NCBI GenBank assembly: GCA_945869825.1
Contig: CAMBQF010000019.1
Span: forward strand, 1-33,332
Reading direction: 5' to 3'
Length of the DNA stretch: 33,332 bases
Source of the DNA: Chitinophaga pinensis
GTDB taxonomy: Bacteria; Bacteroidota; Bacteroidia; CAMBQF01
The notes below the pieces were generated by a model. The model searched no databases. It was not told the DNA's origin and worked only from the letters and a program-made list of their open reading frames with translations. Position numbers and translations under genes: made by a program. This document shows, piece by piece, positions 9,314 through 18,048 of the stretch. Every line of letters starts with the position of its first letter. The stretch's first letter is position 1.

Positions 9314-10840
9314 TTGGGAAAGGAATACAACATAACCATACAAAAGGCAGTAAAGCTGATGGACGATGAAGTATATCGGCAGTTTACCGCATACCTTCAA
9401 AGTATCAAGGCCGACATGTCGTTAAAACTGGCAAACGCAGTATCGCGCCGGTTAGATGTGGTAAATAGTTCAGACCAACTGGCACAGGCTGTTTATGGCA
9501 AAGTTGATACCAAAACAAAGCAAAACTTTAACCAGCTGGCATCGCACACTTTCAGGCTTACGGGGTACATAAGTGCCAGCTACCCAAACTACCTGCTGCA
9601 CAACGTTGGCCGTATAGAAAAACTAATAAACGAAGGCAAAACCGCCGATGCAAACCGCCTTTTGCTGTGGCTGTATGATATTGCCGAAAAGATAGAAGAC
9701 TTTACAACCCTTGCCGCTGTACTTAAAATACAGGCGCAACAGGCAATTTTGGCCCGTGCCTACTCTGAAAACCTTAGGTTGCACCAGGAAATTGACAAAG
9801 TGCTGGATAACGAGCGCCTGATGAATGAATTTTTTTACCGCATACGCAAGTATTTTAATGCTGCCCTGCGCGATAAAGAAGTGCAAAAGGTAGTTGATGA
9901 AAATATTACCTGGTTTGAGAGCCACGCAAACAATGCAGCCAAAACAATCAGCTTGTTTTGCAAAGTGCAGATAATACATATATACTACTATTATAAGCAA
10001 TCTGAGTTTTTTAAGCCCGACACACTGGAAATGATTAAAAAGTGCGAAGATGAACTGGAGGCCAACCCCTACCTGGTTTTTCCTTACCTTTTTGATTTGC
10101 CAAGCAAGCTGGCATACCTGCATTTAAATATGGCTACATCTCAGCTCGATTCGCCAACATCGCGCAATATATTTAAACGCCTAACCCATGTTGAGCGGAT
10201 ACCCAAATACTGGAACAGCTATGTAAACCACCCTATGATTTACGCACTGGCCATACAGGCATCGCACCTGCTGTCTAAATACCAGTACCTTATACATAAA
10301 CCAAACTACGTAAGCCAAATACCAGCCGTAAGCCGCGAAACTATTGAATACCTGCGCCGCACCTGTATAGAAGAACAGCAAAAGCCGCTGTACAAAGAGC
10401 ATGTAAACGATAGTATATACCTGACTATTACCCTTGCCGCCATATCATTACTTTGTGGTGCCGATAGCATTAAAAAATCTACCGACGATTTAGAAGAACT
10501 GATGATTACCTATCAGCAAATTCCATTTTCAGAAAGCATAGATACCATATTTATTTGCCTTATAATAGGCTATTTTGTGCAGGGTAAATATGCTAAGTGT
10601 AACGATACCTTTAAACGCTACCTTAAACTATCTACCCACCGTGTAAGTATAGCCGTAAATGAAAAAGGCATTTACAGCTACTACTATGTATCGCAATGGT
10701 TGCACACAGGGCGTAAGCAATACCTAAAAAAAATAAAAGAGCATCTAGAGTCTATAGAAGGGTCGCCAGAAATGGCAACCATGCACCAAAGCCTGGTTGA
10801 AATGGTGGTAGACTATAACATACCATTAAACGAAAAATGA
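9314..10840 (+). CDS. Uncharacterised alpha-helical protein, 508 aa
   Basis: I do not recognise the family. The sequence has no signal peptide, membrane segment or catalytic motif. It is rich in amphipathic helices with Leu/Ala/Tyr patterns throughout, for example around residues 90-180 and 400-490, which suggests a TPR-like or other helical-repeat solenoid in the cytoplasm. The start is uncertain. The longest frame begins at TTG 9314, because an in-frame stop lies at 9281. The first ATG is at 9359 (residue 16) and is equally plausible. The stop overlaps the start of the following M20 amidohydrolase (ATGA, 10837-10840), so the two are co-translated and probably work together. No Shine-Dalgarno is seen, as usual in this phylum. 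Confidence 0.8.
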   Translation: MGKEYNITIQKAVKLMDDEVYRQFTAYLQSIKADMSLKLANAVSRRLDVVNSSDQLAQAVYGKVDTKTKQNFNQLASHTFRLTGYISASYPNYLLHNVGRIEKLINEGKTADANRLLLWLYDIAEKIEDFTTLAAVLKIQAQQAILARAYSENLRLHQEIDKVLDNERLMNEFFYRIRKYFNAALRDKEVQKVVDENITWFESHANNAAKTISLFCKVQIIHIYYYYKQSEFFKPDTLEMIKKCEDELEANPYLVFPYLFDLPSKLAYLHLNMATSQLDSPTSRNIFKRLTHVERIPKYWNSYVNHPMIYALAIQASHLLSKYQYLIHKPNYVSQIPAVSRETIEYLRRTCIEEQQKPLYKEHVNDSIYLTITLAAISLLCGADSIKKSTDDLEELMITYQQIPFSESIDTIFICLIIGYFVQGKYAKCNDTFKRYLKLSTHRVSIAVNEKGIYSYYYVSQWLHTGRKQYLKKIKEHLESIEGSPEMATMHQSLVEMVVDYNIPLNEK

Positions 10841-12027
10841 TAAATCCTAACGATATAAAAGAACTTGCAGGCCGCTTTTTGCCCGATGTGGTAGAAGTGC
10901 GCAGGCATATGCACACCCACCCCGAATTATCATTCCAAGAGTTTGAAACATCGGCTTATATACAAAGCAAGCTTACCGAGTGGGGCATACCTTTTAAAAA
11001 CAACATTGTAAAAACAGGCATTGTAGCTACTATTGAGGGCAAAAACCCACAAAGCAAAACCATTGCCCTGCGTGCCGATATTGATGCACTGCCTATTGTT
11101 GAAGAAAATGATGTTTCCTACAAATCGGTAAATACCGGTGTAATGCACGCCTGTGGGCACGATGCCCACACCTCATCGCTACTGGGTGCGGCACGTATAC
11201 TCAACACCCTTAAAAATAATTTTGAGGGCACGGTGCGTATGCTTTTTCAACCCGGCGAAGAGCGCATACCCGGCGGCGCTAAGCTGATGATTGAAGAGGG
11301 TGTGTTAGATAACCCGCGCCCCCACTCTATTTTAGGCCAGCACGTATTACCGCAGCTAGAGGCCGGCAAAGTAGGTTTTAAAGGCGGTATGTTTATGGCA
11401 TCGGCCGATGAGATTTATGTTAACGTGCACGGTAAAGGCGGCCATGGCGCTATGCCCCACCTGGCTATAGACCCTGTATTGATTGCCGCTCATATAGTAG
11501 TGGCCCTGCAACAGATGGTAAGCCGCCGTAGCAACCCGCTGGTACCAACCGTACTTACCTTTGGTAAAGTAGTAGCCAACGGCTCTACCAATATTATTCC
11601 TAACGAGGTGTATATGGAAGGAACCTTCCGCACTATGAATGAGGAATGGCGTGCCAAAGCACACGAGATTATGAAAACCACTGCCGAAAGCCTTGCCCAA
11701 AGTATGGGGGCTACCTGCGAGTTTAAAATACTAAAAGGCTACCCCTTTTTGGTTAACGATGAAGACCTGACAGAACGTGCCCGCCAAGCCGCTATTGAAT
11801 TTTTAGGTGCCGATAATGTGGTGCAATTAGAAAGCCGAATGACGGCTGAAGACTTTGCTTACTATACACAACTTATGCCGGCGTGTTTTTACCGCTTGGG
11901 CACAGGCAATTTAGCACGCAACATAACATCAGGCATACACACCCCAACATTTGATATTGACGAGAGCAGCCTTGAAACAGGTATGGGCCTTATGGCTTAC
12001 TTAGCTATTAAAGAGCTGGCTTTATAA
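10837..12027 (+). CDS. M20D-family metal-dependent amidohydrolase (N-acyl-amino-acid hydrolase type)
   Basis: This is a 396-residue cytoplasmic enzyme of peptidase family M20D (hippurate hydrolase, IAA-amino-acid hydrolase and N-acyl-L-amino-acid amidohydrolase relatives). The family signature is complete: RRHMHTHPELSFQE (22-35), RADIDALPI (79-87), the metal-binding MHACGHDAH (103-111, with Cys106 and His108), FQPGEE (137-142, catalytic Glu), GQHV (His169), and the dimerisation-domain GGHGAMPH motif around residue 206. Length is normal for the family. It removes an acyl group from an amino acid or similar amide; the substrate cannot be read from sequence. It shares a 4-base overlap with the upstream helical gene. 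Its 3' end overlaps the 3' end of the convergent ctaA by 31 bases. Confidence 0.93.
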   Translation: MINPNDIKELAGRFLPDVVEVRRHMHTHPELSFQEFETSAYIQSKLTEWGIPFKNNIVKTGIVATIEGKNPQSKTIALRADIDALPIVEENDVSYKSVNTGVMHACGHDAHTSSLLGAARILNTLKNNFEGTVRMLFQPGEERIPGGAKLMIEEGVLDNPRPHSILGQHVLPQLEAGKVGFKGGMFMASADEIYVNVHGKGGHGAMPHLAIDPVLIAAHIVVALQQMVSRRSNPLVPTVLTFGKVVANGSTNIIPNEVYMEGTFRTMNEEWRAKAHEIMKTTAESLAQSMGATCEFKILKGYPFLVNDEDLTERARQAAIEFLGADNVVQLESRMTAEDFAYYTQLMPACFYRLGTGNLARNITSGIHTPTFDIDESSLETGMGLMAYLAIKELAL

Positions 12028-12977
12028 GTGTAGGTGCGCAGCATCATATTTATAAAAGAAAACACCAGCAACCCAAAAATAAGGCTTGAGAATAACAGGT
12101 GTATAGGCTGCACCGCAGGTGGTATTGCAAAGTAGGCCATAACCGCACCGCTTACAATCTCTAAAAAAGTAAATATACCGGCTGCAAAAAGCGGTTTAAA
12201 TATACCTGTGTTTTGCCTGTAGTACCTAAACACCTGCATAAACAAGTACCCCAGCAACCCAGCCCATACTAAAGAAAATGTACGGTGTATAAAAAATATA
12301 CCCGGAAGCAAGCCTATCCAATACTCTCGGTCTGTGTTGCCTGTGGCATTGGCAATGGTGTCTACCTCTTCGCGCACCTGGGTACCCATTAATACCTGAA
12401 AAACAAACAGCCCTATAACCAGCCAAAACAAGTTGCGTATGGTGTGCGATACTTTAATGGTAACCGGGTTAGCTATATTCACAGCACGCTCATATAATAT
12501 AGTAAACGTTATAGAAGTAATAATAGCGAATGACACCATCATATGTATAGTAATACTGCTTACCTCCAGGTTGCTATAAACCACCTTAGCACCCAGCCAC
12601 GCAGCCAGCATTATTAATACAAGGCTTAGCACTGCCAAGCCTATAAGGCGTTTATTGCTTTTCCAATAGGCAAAAGAACAAACCACTGCGCCCAAGGCTA
12701 CCAACCCAAGCAACGCACCCAGCAGGCGGTTAATATACTCTACCCAGGTTTTAAAAGCCTCAAAATCGGCAATGGTTTTACCTTCTACCTTAAAAATCTC
12801 TTTATAATCAGGAGGCAGTTGCGATATGTCGGTTGGCGGAATGTATTGCCCAAAACACTTAGGCCAGTCGGGGCAACCCATACCCGAACCTGTAGTGCGC
12901 ACAACAGCACCGGCCAATATTACCAAAAACGTTAAAACAAGGGAACTAACTAAAAACCTACGGAACCAAACTTTCAT
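11997..12977 (-). CDS. ctaA: Heme A synthase (CtaA/COX15 family)
   Basis: This integral membrane enzyme converts heme O to heme A for cytochrome oxidase. The 326-residue frame has about eight hydrophobic segments. GSGMGCPDWPKC (residues 30-41) carries the Cys35/Cys41 pair of the first extracytoplasmic loop. Histidines that should ligate heme appear in TIHMM, FFIHRTFSL and QPIHLLF. The first motif is EYINR (Glu80, Asn83, Arg84), where the family usually has ExxHR. I chose the ATG at 12977. The frame can be extended to a TTG at 13001, but that codon overlaps the -7 box at 12999-13006. The gene is convergent with, and overlaps by 31 bases, the M20 amidohydrolase gene, and it is divergent from the collagen-like gene. 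No other oxidase genes are in the window. Confidence 0.93.
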   Translation of the reverse strand: MKVWFRRFLVSSLVLTFLVILAGAVVRTTGSGMGCPDWPKCFGQYIPPTDISQLPPDYKEIFKVEGKTIADFEAFKTWVEYINRLLGALLGLVALGAVVCSFAYWKSNKRLIGLAVLSLVLIMLAAWLGAKVVYSNLEVSSITIHMMVSFAIITSITFTILYERAVNIANPVTIKVSHTIRNLFWLVIGLFVFQVLMGTQVREEVDTIANATGNTDREYWIGLLPGIFFIHRTFSLVWAGLLGYLFMQVFRYYRQNTGIFKPLFAAGIFTFLEIVSGAVMAYFAIPPAVQPIHLLFSSLIFGLLVFSFINMMLRTYTYKASSLIAK

Positions 12978-12998
12978 AAAGAATACTGTTTGCTGAGA

Positions 12999-13006
12999 CA
13001 AAGATA
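12999..13006 (-). promoter_or_regulatory. -7 promoter box for ctaA
   Basis: TATCTTTG on the minus strand matches the Bacteroidota -7 consensus TAnnTTTG and ends 21 bases before the ATG at 12977. The same octamer precedes the second isocitrate dehydrogenase at 21126-21133. No clear -33 TTTG is seen. Confidence 0.6.
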
Positions 13007-13056
13007 GTTGGTAAAATCATTGCCTACTTGTGATAAAAATTATTAGTTGAAATTTT

Positions 13057-13064
13057 TATATTTG
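13057..13064 (+). promoter_or_regulatory. -7 promoter box for the collagen-like gene
   Basis: TATATTTG matches TAnnTTTG and ends 20 bases before the ATG at 13085. The -33 element is weak. The box lies back to back with the ctaA promoter, about 50 bases away. Confidence 0.6.
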
Positions 13065-13084
13065 TCTACCCTAACATCAAAAAC

Positions 13085-15229
13085 ATGAAAAAAATATTTA
13101 CACTATTTTTTGTGTTAACCCTTGCATCTTTTAGCTTAGCACAGGCACCACAAAAATTTAACTATCAGGCCATTGCACGGAATACTACAGGTATTGAATT
13201 AGCCAGCCAAAACATTGGTTTACGCATCAGTATTTTAGATGGCAGCCCATCGGGAACGCTTGTTTATCAAGAAACACATGCTATTACTACCAACGCATTT
13301 GGCTTAATGAACCTAAGTGTAGGGAGCGGCACTGTTGTAAGCGGCACATTTGCTACCATTGCCTGGGGCAGCGGCAGCAAATTTATCAAAACAGAAATTG
13401 ACCCTACGGGTGGCTCTAACTACAGCGTAGCCGGTACTACCGAATTAATTAGTGTACCATATGCATTATATGCAGGACAAGCACAAAGCGGCCAGGTTGG
13501 CCCAACAGGTCCTACGGGGCCAGGCGGTGGTGCCACAGGCCCTACCGGCCCACAAGGAGCCCAAGGCTTTACTGGCGCTACAGGCCCAACAGGTGTTGGT
13601 GCTACAGGTGCCCAAGGCCCAACAGGGCCAACAGGAGTTGGCACTACAGGTCCACAAGGCTTACAAGGCAATACAGGCCCACAAGGGCCAACAGGCGCAG
13701 GCACAACAGGAGCTCAGGGGCCAACTGGTCCGGGTGGTGGTGCTACAGGCCCCACGGGCCCGCAAGGCGTGGCAGGAAATACCGGAGCACAAGGCCCAGC
13801 TGGGCCAACAGGTGCAGGCGTAACAGGCCCGCAAGGCCCAGCAGGTCCTACCGGAGCGCAAGGACCAACAGGGGCGCAAGGCTTACAAGGTCCAACAGGC
13901 CCTGGCTCTGTTAACGGAACCCTTAATTATGTGCCTAAGTTTACAGCAACTACAACATTGGGCAACTCGCAAATTTTTGACAATGGCACAAGCGTGGGTA
14001 TTGGCAATACCAACCCACAAAGCAAGTTACATGTTACGGGCGATGTTAGGGTTGAAACCACAGGCCAGGCCGGAGTTAATATTTATGGTGCTACCCTTAG
14101 CGCAATGCGTTTATATAGCAACAATAATTTTATTGGGGCTATATGGAACAACCCAACGCAAGATGCTGATGCTATATTTATTTCTAACAATGCTAACGAG
14201 CCTACACTTGTTATTGACGGAACCGATAATGTGGGTATAGGTACATTTGCTCCGGCTGAAAAGCTACATGTTTTAGGTGGCGACATGCAACTAGAAAGCG
14301 TAAACCCCTATTTTTATATCAAAGGCAACACAGGTAGTGGTTTTGCGGGTGTTAGTATTGTTGATAATAGCAATGCTGTAAAGGGCAATATTGGCTGGGA
14401 TGTAGCTGCAGATGTAATTAAAATTACACGTAACTCGTCAACAGCGGCCATTGCCATAAATAGTTCGCGGCTAGTAGGTATTGGCACAGTAACCCCCACA
14501 AATGCCCAATTGCATGTGGTTAGCACATTAGCCAATGCCGGGTTGTTTGAAACAAGTAATACATCAACAGGCGGTGCGGTAAATGGTACTAATACAGCCA
14601 CAGGCTCAGCCGATGGCGTAGGTATTAGGGGGTATGCAATAACGGCTAACGAGGGCTATGGCTTTGGCGGAAGTTTTGAGGGCAATTACATAGGTGCAAG
14701 TGGTACAGTAAATACAACAGCAACATTTGGTACTTATGGTTTACAGGGCAGTGCAAGTGGAGCAGGAGGCATAAGGTATGGCGTATCGGGCACAGCATCT
14801 GGCGGCACATTTAACTATGGATTGTATTGTATTGGCAATGGGGCTTATACCGGTACCTGGACACAGGTATCTGACCGTAAGTTTAAAACCAATATACAAG
14901 ATATGAGCAGCACCTTAGCTAAGCTTATGATGGTTCAGCCAAAAACCTACGAGATGCGTGTAAACGAATACCCAGCACTAAACTTTGCTACAGGCACCCA
15001 ACTAGGCTTTGTTGCCCAAGAGTTAGAAACTATTTTTCCTGAACTGGTAGAAAATGGCGCTGCCCCGGGCGTAAATAAAGAAGATGTAATAAACTACAAG
15101 GGCGTAAACTACATTGGTATGGTTCCTGTGCTTACTAAAGCCATACAAGAACAACAGGTTATTATTGATGATTTAAAGAAACAAAACGAAAATCTTTCTA
15201 AACGTTTAGATGCATTAGAGAAAAAATAA
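13085..15229 (+). CDS. Secreted collagen-like protein with C-terminal S74 autoprocessing chaperone domain
   Basis: 714 residues. Residues 1-19 form a signal peptide ([19 protein letters not shown]). Residues 21-135 are an N-terminal globular domain of the type ending SVPYALYAG. Residues about 136-274 are a collagen-like Gly-X-Y stretch, mostly GPT, GPQ and GAQ, with short GPGGGA breaks. Residues 280-590 are fibre-type repeats with VGIGxxxPxxxLHV motifs, as in phage tail fibres. From residue 596, SDRKFKTNI starts a peptidase S74 intramolecular chaperone domain. Ser596 and Lys601 fit the SDxxxK dyad that cuts just before the Ser. The last 25 residues are a coiled coil. Inference: a trimeric secreted or surface fibre folded by the chaperone, which then releases itself. 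No T9SS sorting domain is seen, so surface attachment is unexplained. It has its own promoter and terminator. Confidence 0.9.
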   Translation: MKKIFTLFFVLTLASFSLAQAPQKFNYQAIARNTTGIELASQNIGLRISILDGSPSGTLVYQETHAITTNAFGLMNLSVGSGTVVSGTFATIAWGSGSKFIKTEIDPTGGSNYSVAGTTELISVPYALYAGQAQSGQVGPTGPTGPGGGATGPTGPQGAQGFTGATGPTGVGATGAQGPTGPTGVGTTGPQGLQGNTGPQGPTGAGTTGAQGPTGPGGGATGPTGPQGVAGNTGAQGPAGPTGAGVTGPQGPAGPTGAQGPTGAQGLQGPTGPGSVNGTLNYVPKFTATTTLGNSQIFDNGTSVGIGNTNPQSKLHVTGDVRVETTGQAGVNIYGATLSAMRLYSNNNFIGAIWNNPTQDADAIFISNNANEPTLVIDGTDNVGIGTFAPAEKLHVLGGDMQLESVNPYFYIKGNTGSGFAGVSIVDNSNAVKGNIGWDVAADVIKITRNSSTAAIAINSSRLVGIGTVTPTNAQLHVVSTLANAGLFETSNTSTGGAVNGTNTATGSADGVGIRGYAITANEGYGFGGSFEGNYIGASGTVNTTATFGTYGLQGSASGAGGIRYGVSGTASGGTFNYGLYCIGNGAYTGTWTQVSDRKFKTNIQDMSSTLAKLMMVQPKTYEMRVNEYPALNFATGTQLGFVAQELETIFPELVENGAAPGVNKEDVINYKGVNYIGMVPVLTKAIQEQQVIIDDLKKQNENLSKRLDALEKK
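13490..13906 (+). repeat. Collagen-like Gly-X-Y coding repeat
   Basis: About 139 codons have Gly at every third residue, dominated by the triplets [12 protein letters not shown] and GVG. Two stretches with [14 protein letters not shown] (near 13520 and 13730) are almost identical, suggesting internal duplication. Confidence 0.85.
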
Positions 15230-15250
15230 AACTTAGCTTATAATACTTTT

Positions 15251-15277
15251 AAAAGCGGGCTTATGGCCCGCTTTTTT
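15251..15277 (+). terminator. Rho-independent terminator after the collagen-like gene
   Basis: AAAAGCGGGC (15251-15260) pairs with GCCCGCTTTT (15266-15275) across a TTATG loop, and a T-run follows. It lies 21 bases after the stop codon. The loop is the same as in the terminator at 26475-26513. Confidence 0.9.
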
Positions 15278-15324
15278 GTTTAATGCAAAACACTTTATAC
15301 TGTAATATGTTTGTTTGCTAAAAC

Positions 15325-15339
15325 TTACCATCGTGGTAA
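15325..15339. promoter_or_regulatory. Short inverted repeat near the -33 position of the polyprenyl synthase promoter
   Basis: TTACCA, spacer TCG, TGGTAA. It lies 12 bases upstream of the -7 box at 15352 and so covers the expected -33 region. It may be an operator or chance, since the arms are only six bases. Confidence 0.3.
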
Positions 15340-15351
15340 TTCATTATTAAT

Positions 15352-15359
15352 TACATTTG
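15352..15359 (+). promoter_or_regulatory. -7 promoter box for the polyprenyl synthase-icd operon
   Basis: TACATTTG matches TAnnTTTG. It ends only 9 bases before the ATG at 15369, so the transcript would be leaderless or nearly so if this box is used. Confidence 0.5.
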
Positions 15360-15368
15360 TTGCCATTA

Positions 15369-16346
15369 ATGGCTACCATAGAGCAGATTAAAGCACCAAT
15401 AGCAAAGGAAATGGACGAGTTTGAGTCCACATTCCGCCATTCTATGAAAAGCTCGGTGCCGCTGCTCAACACAATTACCCACTACATAGTAAAACGCAAG
15501 GGCAAGCAAATGCGGCCCATGGTGGTGTTTTTAACCGCCGGCATGTGCGGTGGCATTACAGAAAGCACCTCCCGTGCGGCTGCCCTTATAGAATTATTAC
15601 ACACCGCCACGCTGGTGCACGATGATGTGGTAGATGATAGTAATGAGCGCCGTGGCTTCTTCAGCATAAACGCCCTTTGGAAAAATAAAATAGCAGTATT
15701 GGTTGGTGATTATCTTTTATCTCGCGGCCTTTTACTTTCTGTTGAGCATGGCGAGTTTGACCTGCTTAAAATAACATCGAACGCTGTACGCGAAATGAGC
15801 GAGGGCGAACTGATGCAGATGGAAAAAGCCCGCAGGCTGGATATTAAAGAGGAGATGTATTTTACCATTATCCGCCAAAAAACAGCATCGCTTATTGCAT
15901 CATGCTGCGCATCGGGCGCATGCAGCGCCGACCCTACCGACAAGGACCAGATAGAACGTATGCGTTTGCTGGGTGAAACCATTGGCATTGCTTTTCAGAT
16001 TAAAGATGATTTGTTTGATTACGAGCTTACCAACAAAACCGGCAAGCCCAGCGGTGCCGATATTAAGGAACGCAAAATGACCCTGCCACTTATCAATGCA
16101 CTGCAAAATTCATCAGACAGTGATAAAAAACGTATTATCAACATTGTAAAAAACAATAACAACGACCCCAAAAAGGTTGCCGAAGTTGTGAACTTTGTAT
16201 TGCATAGTGGTGGCATAGAATATGCCCTGACAAAAATGAATGAATACCGCGATAAGGCATTAGCTATGTTGCAAACAATCCCAGAGTCGGAGTACAAAAA
16301 GTCGTTTATAGAACTAATTAGATATACAACTGAAAGAGAAAGTTAA
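15369..16346 (+). CDS. Trans-polyprenyl diphosphate synthase (long-chain isoprenoid, quinone side chain)
   Basis: A 325-residue class I isoprenyl diphosphate synthase, which condenses isopentenyl diphosphate onto an allylic primer to make the polyprenyl tail, in this phylum normally for menaquinone. The GKQMRP motif (45-50), the first Asp-rich motif DDVVDD (85-90) and the second Asp-rich motif KDDLFD (212-217) are present. Residues four and five before the first motif are Thr and Ala; small residues there favour long-chain products. I chose the ATG at 15369. A TTG at 15357 extends the frame by four codons but falls inside the -7 box. It is separated from the isocitrate dehydrogenase gene by 4 bases, so the two form an operon. 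Confidence 0.92.
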   Translation: MATIEQIKAPIAKEMDEFESTFRHSMKSSVPLLNTITHYIVKRKGKQMRPMVVFLTAGMCGGITESTSRAAALIELLHTATLVHDDVVDDSNERRGFFSINALWKNKIAVLVGDYLLSRGLLLSVEHGEFDLLKITSNAVREMSEGELMQMEKARRLDIKEEMYFTIIRQKTASLIASCCASGACSADPTDKDQIERMRLLGETIGIAFQIKDDLFDYELTNKTGKPSGADIKERKMTLPLINALQNSSDSDKKRIINIVKNNNNDPKKVAEVVNFVLHSGGIEYALTKMNEYRDKALAMLQTIPESEYKKSFIELIRYTTERES

Positions 16347-16350
16347 TATT

Positions 16351-17808
16351 ATGTCAGAATTAATCCCTATTACTGTAGCCTACGGCGACGGAATTGGCCC
16401 CGAGATAATGGAGGCCACACTTAGAATACTAACCGCAGCAGGCGCCCGTATAGCCCCCGAACGTATTGAGATTGGAGAGAAGGTTTACCTTAGTGGTAAT
16501 ACCAGCGGTATACCCGACGAGGCCTGGGAAAGCATACGCCGTACCAAAGTATTATTAAAAGCACCCATCACCACCCCATACGGTGGTGGTTACAAAAGCA
16601 TAAACGTAACTATGCGCAACGCGCTGGGTTTATATGCTAACGTGCGCCCTTGTATTGCCTACCACCCTTTTGTACGCACCCTGTTCCCTACGCTTAACGT
16701 AGTTATTGTGCGCGAAAATGAGGAGGACCTTTATGCCGGTATTGAATACAGGCAAACTGCACAGGTTGTGCAAACCCTGAAAATCATCAGCCGCCCCGGT
16801 TGCGAAAAAATTATTCGCTACGCTTTTGAATATGCCATGAATAATGGCCGCAAAAAGGTATCCGTATTTTTAAAAGACAACATCATGAAAATGAGTGATG
16901 GCCTGTTTCGCGAGGTGTTTGATGAAGTGAAGGTTGAGTACCCTGAAATAGAAACCGATAGCTACATTATTGATATTGGCGCTGCTAAGCTTGCCACCGC
17001 ACCTGAGCGTTTCGACGTTATTGTTTGCGAAAACCTATACGGCGATATTATATCAGATATTGCTGCTGAAATGACTGGATCTGTTGGCCTTGCAGGCTCT
17101 GCAAACATTGGCAACCAATGTGCTATGTTCGAAGCCATACATGGTTCTGCACCCGATATTGCGGGCCAGGGCATTGCAAACCCATCGGGAATATTACTTG
17201 GTGCAGTTATGATGTTGGTACACATTGGCCAAAACGATATTGCCAGCAAAGTGCACAACGCATGGCTGCGGACTATTGAAGATGGTAACCATACGGTAGA
17301 TATTTTCCGCATGGGCCTTAGCAAAGCTAAGCTAACCACACACCAGTTTACTAACGAGGTGATTGAAAACCTTGGTAAAGAACCTGTTAAACTTATACCG
17401 GTAAAATATGCTGCAGGCAATACACGCAAAAGCAATATCCAAGATAGTGACTTGCACTATACCCACCCCGAGAAAGACCTTGTAGGTATTGACGTATTTT
17501 TTGACTGGAATAAAGGCACAGCTAAAGAGTTTGGCGATACCATTAACGCACTAAGTACCGAGCAACTGGTACTGCAAATGGTAAGTAACCGCGGCGCTAA
17601 AGTATGGCCCGATGGATTTGCTGAAACTTTTTGTACCGACCACTGGCGCGCACGCTTTAAATGCCCCGACAATGTTAAAAGCCTTCCCTACTCTGCCGTG
17701 CTCGATTTAATGCACCGCCTGGTGGGTGCCGGCTACTACGTTATTAAAACAGAAAACCTGTACTTTTTTGATGGTAAGCCGGGTTATACGAGGGCACAAG
17801 GGCAGTAA
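16351..17808 (+). CDS. icd: Isocitrate dehydrogenase, Thermus/alphaproteobacterial long type, NAD-type signature (paralog 1)
   Basis: 485 residues. It oxidatively decarboxylates isocitrate to 2-oxoglutarate in the TCA cycle. Isocitrate-binding residues follow the IDH pattern: Ser83-x-Asn85-xxx-Arg89, Arg99, RENEEDLYAG (Arg121, Tyr128), Lys175, and metal-binding Asp232 and Asp236 in NLYGDIISD. The loop HGSAPDIAG places Asp269-Ile270 where E. coli NADP-IDH has Lys344-Tyr345. Asp-Ile there is the pattern of NAD-using enzymes of this superfamily, so I infer NAD use. About 140 C-terminal residues beyond the core (from roughly 345) form the extra domain of the long type. The gene is cotranscribed with the polyprenyl synthase. 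A closely related paralog sits at 19647-21101 on the other strand. No clear terminator follows. Confidence 0.9.
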   Translation: MSELIPITVAYGDGIGPEIMEATLRILTAAGARIAPERIEIGEKVYLSGNTSGIPDEAWESIRRTKVLLKAPITTPYGGGYKSINVTMRNALGLYANVRPCIAYHPFVRTLFPTLNVVIVRENEEDLYAGIEYRQTAQVVQTLKIISRPGCEKIIRYAFEYAMNNGRKKVSVFLKDNIMKMSDGLFREVFDEVKVEYPEIETDSYIIDIGAAKLATAPERFDVIVCENLYGDIISDIAAEMTGSVGLAGSANIGNQCAMFEAIHGSAPDIAGQGIANPSGILLGAVMMLVHIGQNDIASKVHNAWLRTIEDGNHTVDIFRMGLSKAKLTTHQFTNEVIENLGKEPVKLIPVKYAAGNTRKSNIQDSDLHYTHPEKDLVGIDVFFDWNKGTAKEFGDTINALSTEQLVLQMVSNRGAKVWPDGFAETFCTDHWRARFKCPDNVKSLPYSAVLDLMHRLVGAGYYVIKTENLYFFDGKPGYTRAQGQ

Positions 17809-17838
17809 ACTTTGTAAAACATATTTACAGGTATAGGC

Positions 17839-18016
17839 GCAAAAACAAAAGCTATAAATAAAGGCCTTGAAGTGGGCAGTAAAAGCATTAACGAGCTAAT
17901 GTGTGTTGTTAAATACTCTGATATTAAGCCTCCGCACGGTGTTTAAACACACCACCGGCCTGTTGCCTATTGAGTATAAAAATAATTACACCATTCAGGC
18001 AATTGTGGTGTATTAA
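17839..18016 (+). pseudogene. Possible remnant of an AraC-type DNA-binding domain
   Basis: There is no intact gene between the two converging units. One frame reads INKGLEVGSKSINELM and ends in TAA at 17942-17944. Shifting frame at about 17939 gives VFKHTTGLLPIEYKNNY, which looks like the C-terminal signature of AraC-family regulators (FKxxTGxxPxEYR), and ends at 18014-18016. The two pieces in different frames suggest a decayed AraC-type C-terminus. The match is short and judged by eye, so chance similarity is possible. Confidence 0.35.
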
Positions 18017-18048
18017 TAGTACTAAGTTCAGGTTGTTGGTTTCTACAA

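Noticed and set aside
12978-13001. TTG start extending ctaA by eight codons
   Set aside because: The codon overlaps the -7 box TATCTTTG, and the ATG at 12977 gives the usual N-terminus.
13452-13879. Several frames and repeats in the collagen region, including a CRISPR-like look
   Set aside because: The periodicity is 9 bases from Gly-X-Y codons, without constant repeats and unique spacers. The other-frame ORFs are repeat artefacts.
15357-15368. TTG start for the polyprenyl synthase
   Set aside because: It is inside the -7 box TACATTTG; the ATG at 15369 fits better.
16962-17435. 157-codon minus-strand frame
   Set aside because: It is antisense to isocitrate dehydrogenase paralog 1, whose motifs are unambiguous.
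17813-17829. Weak hairpin TGTAAA/TTTACA after icd paralog 1 considered as a terminator
   Set aside because: The stem is six A/T-rich pairs and there is no T-run.
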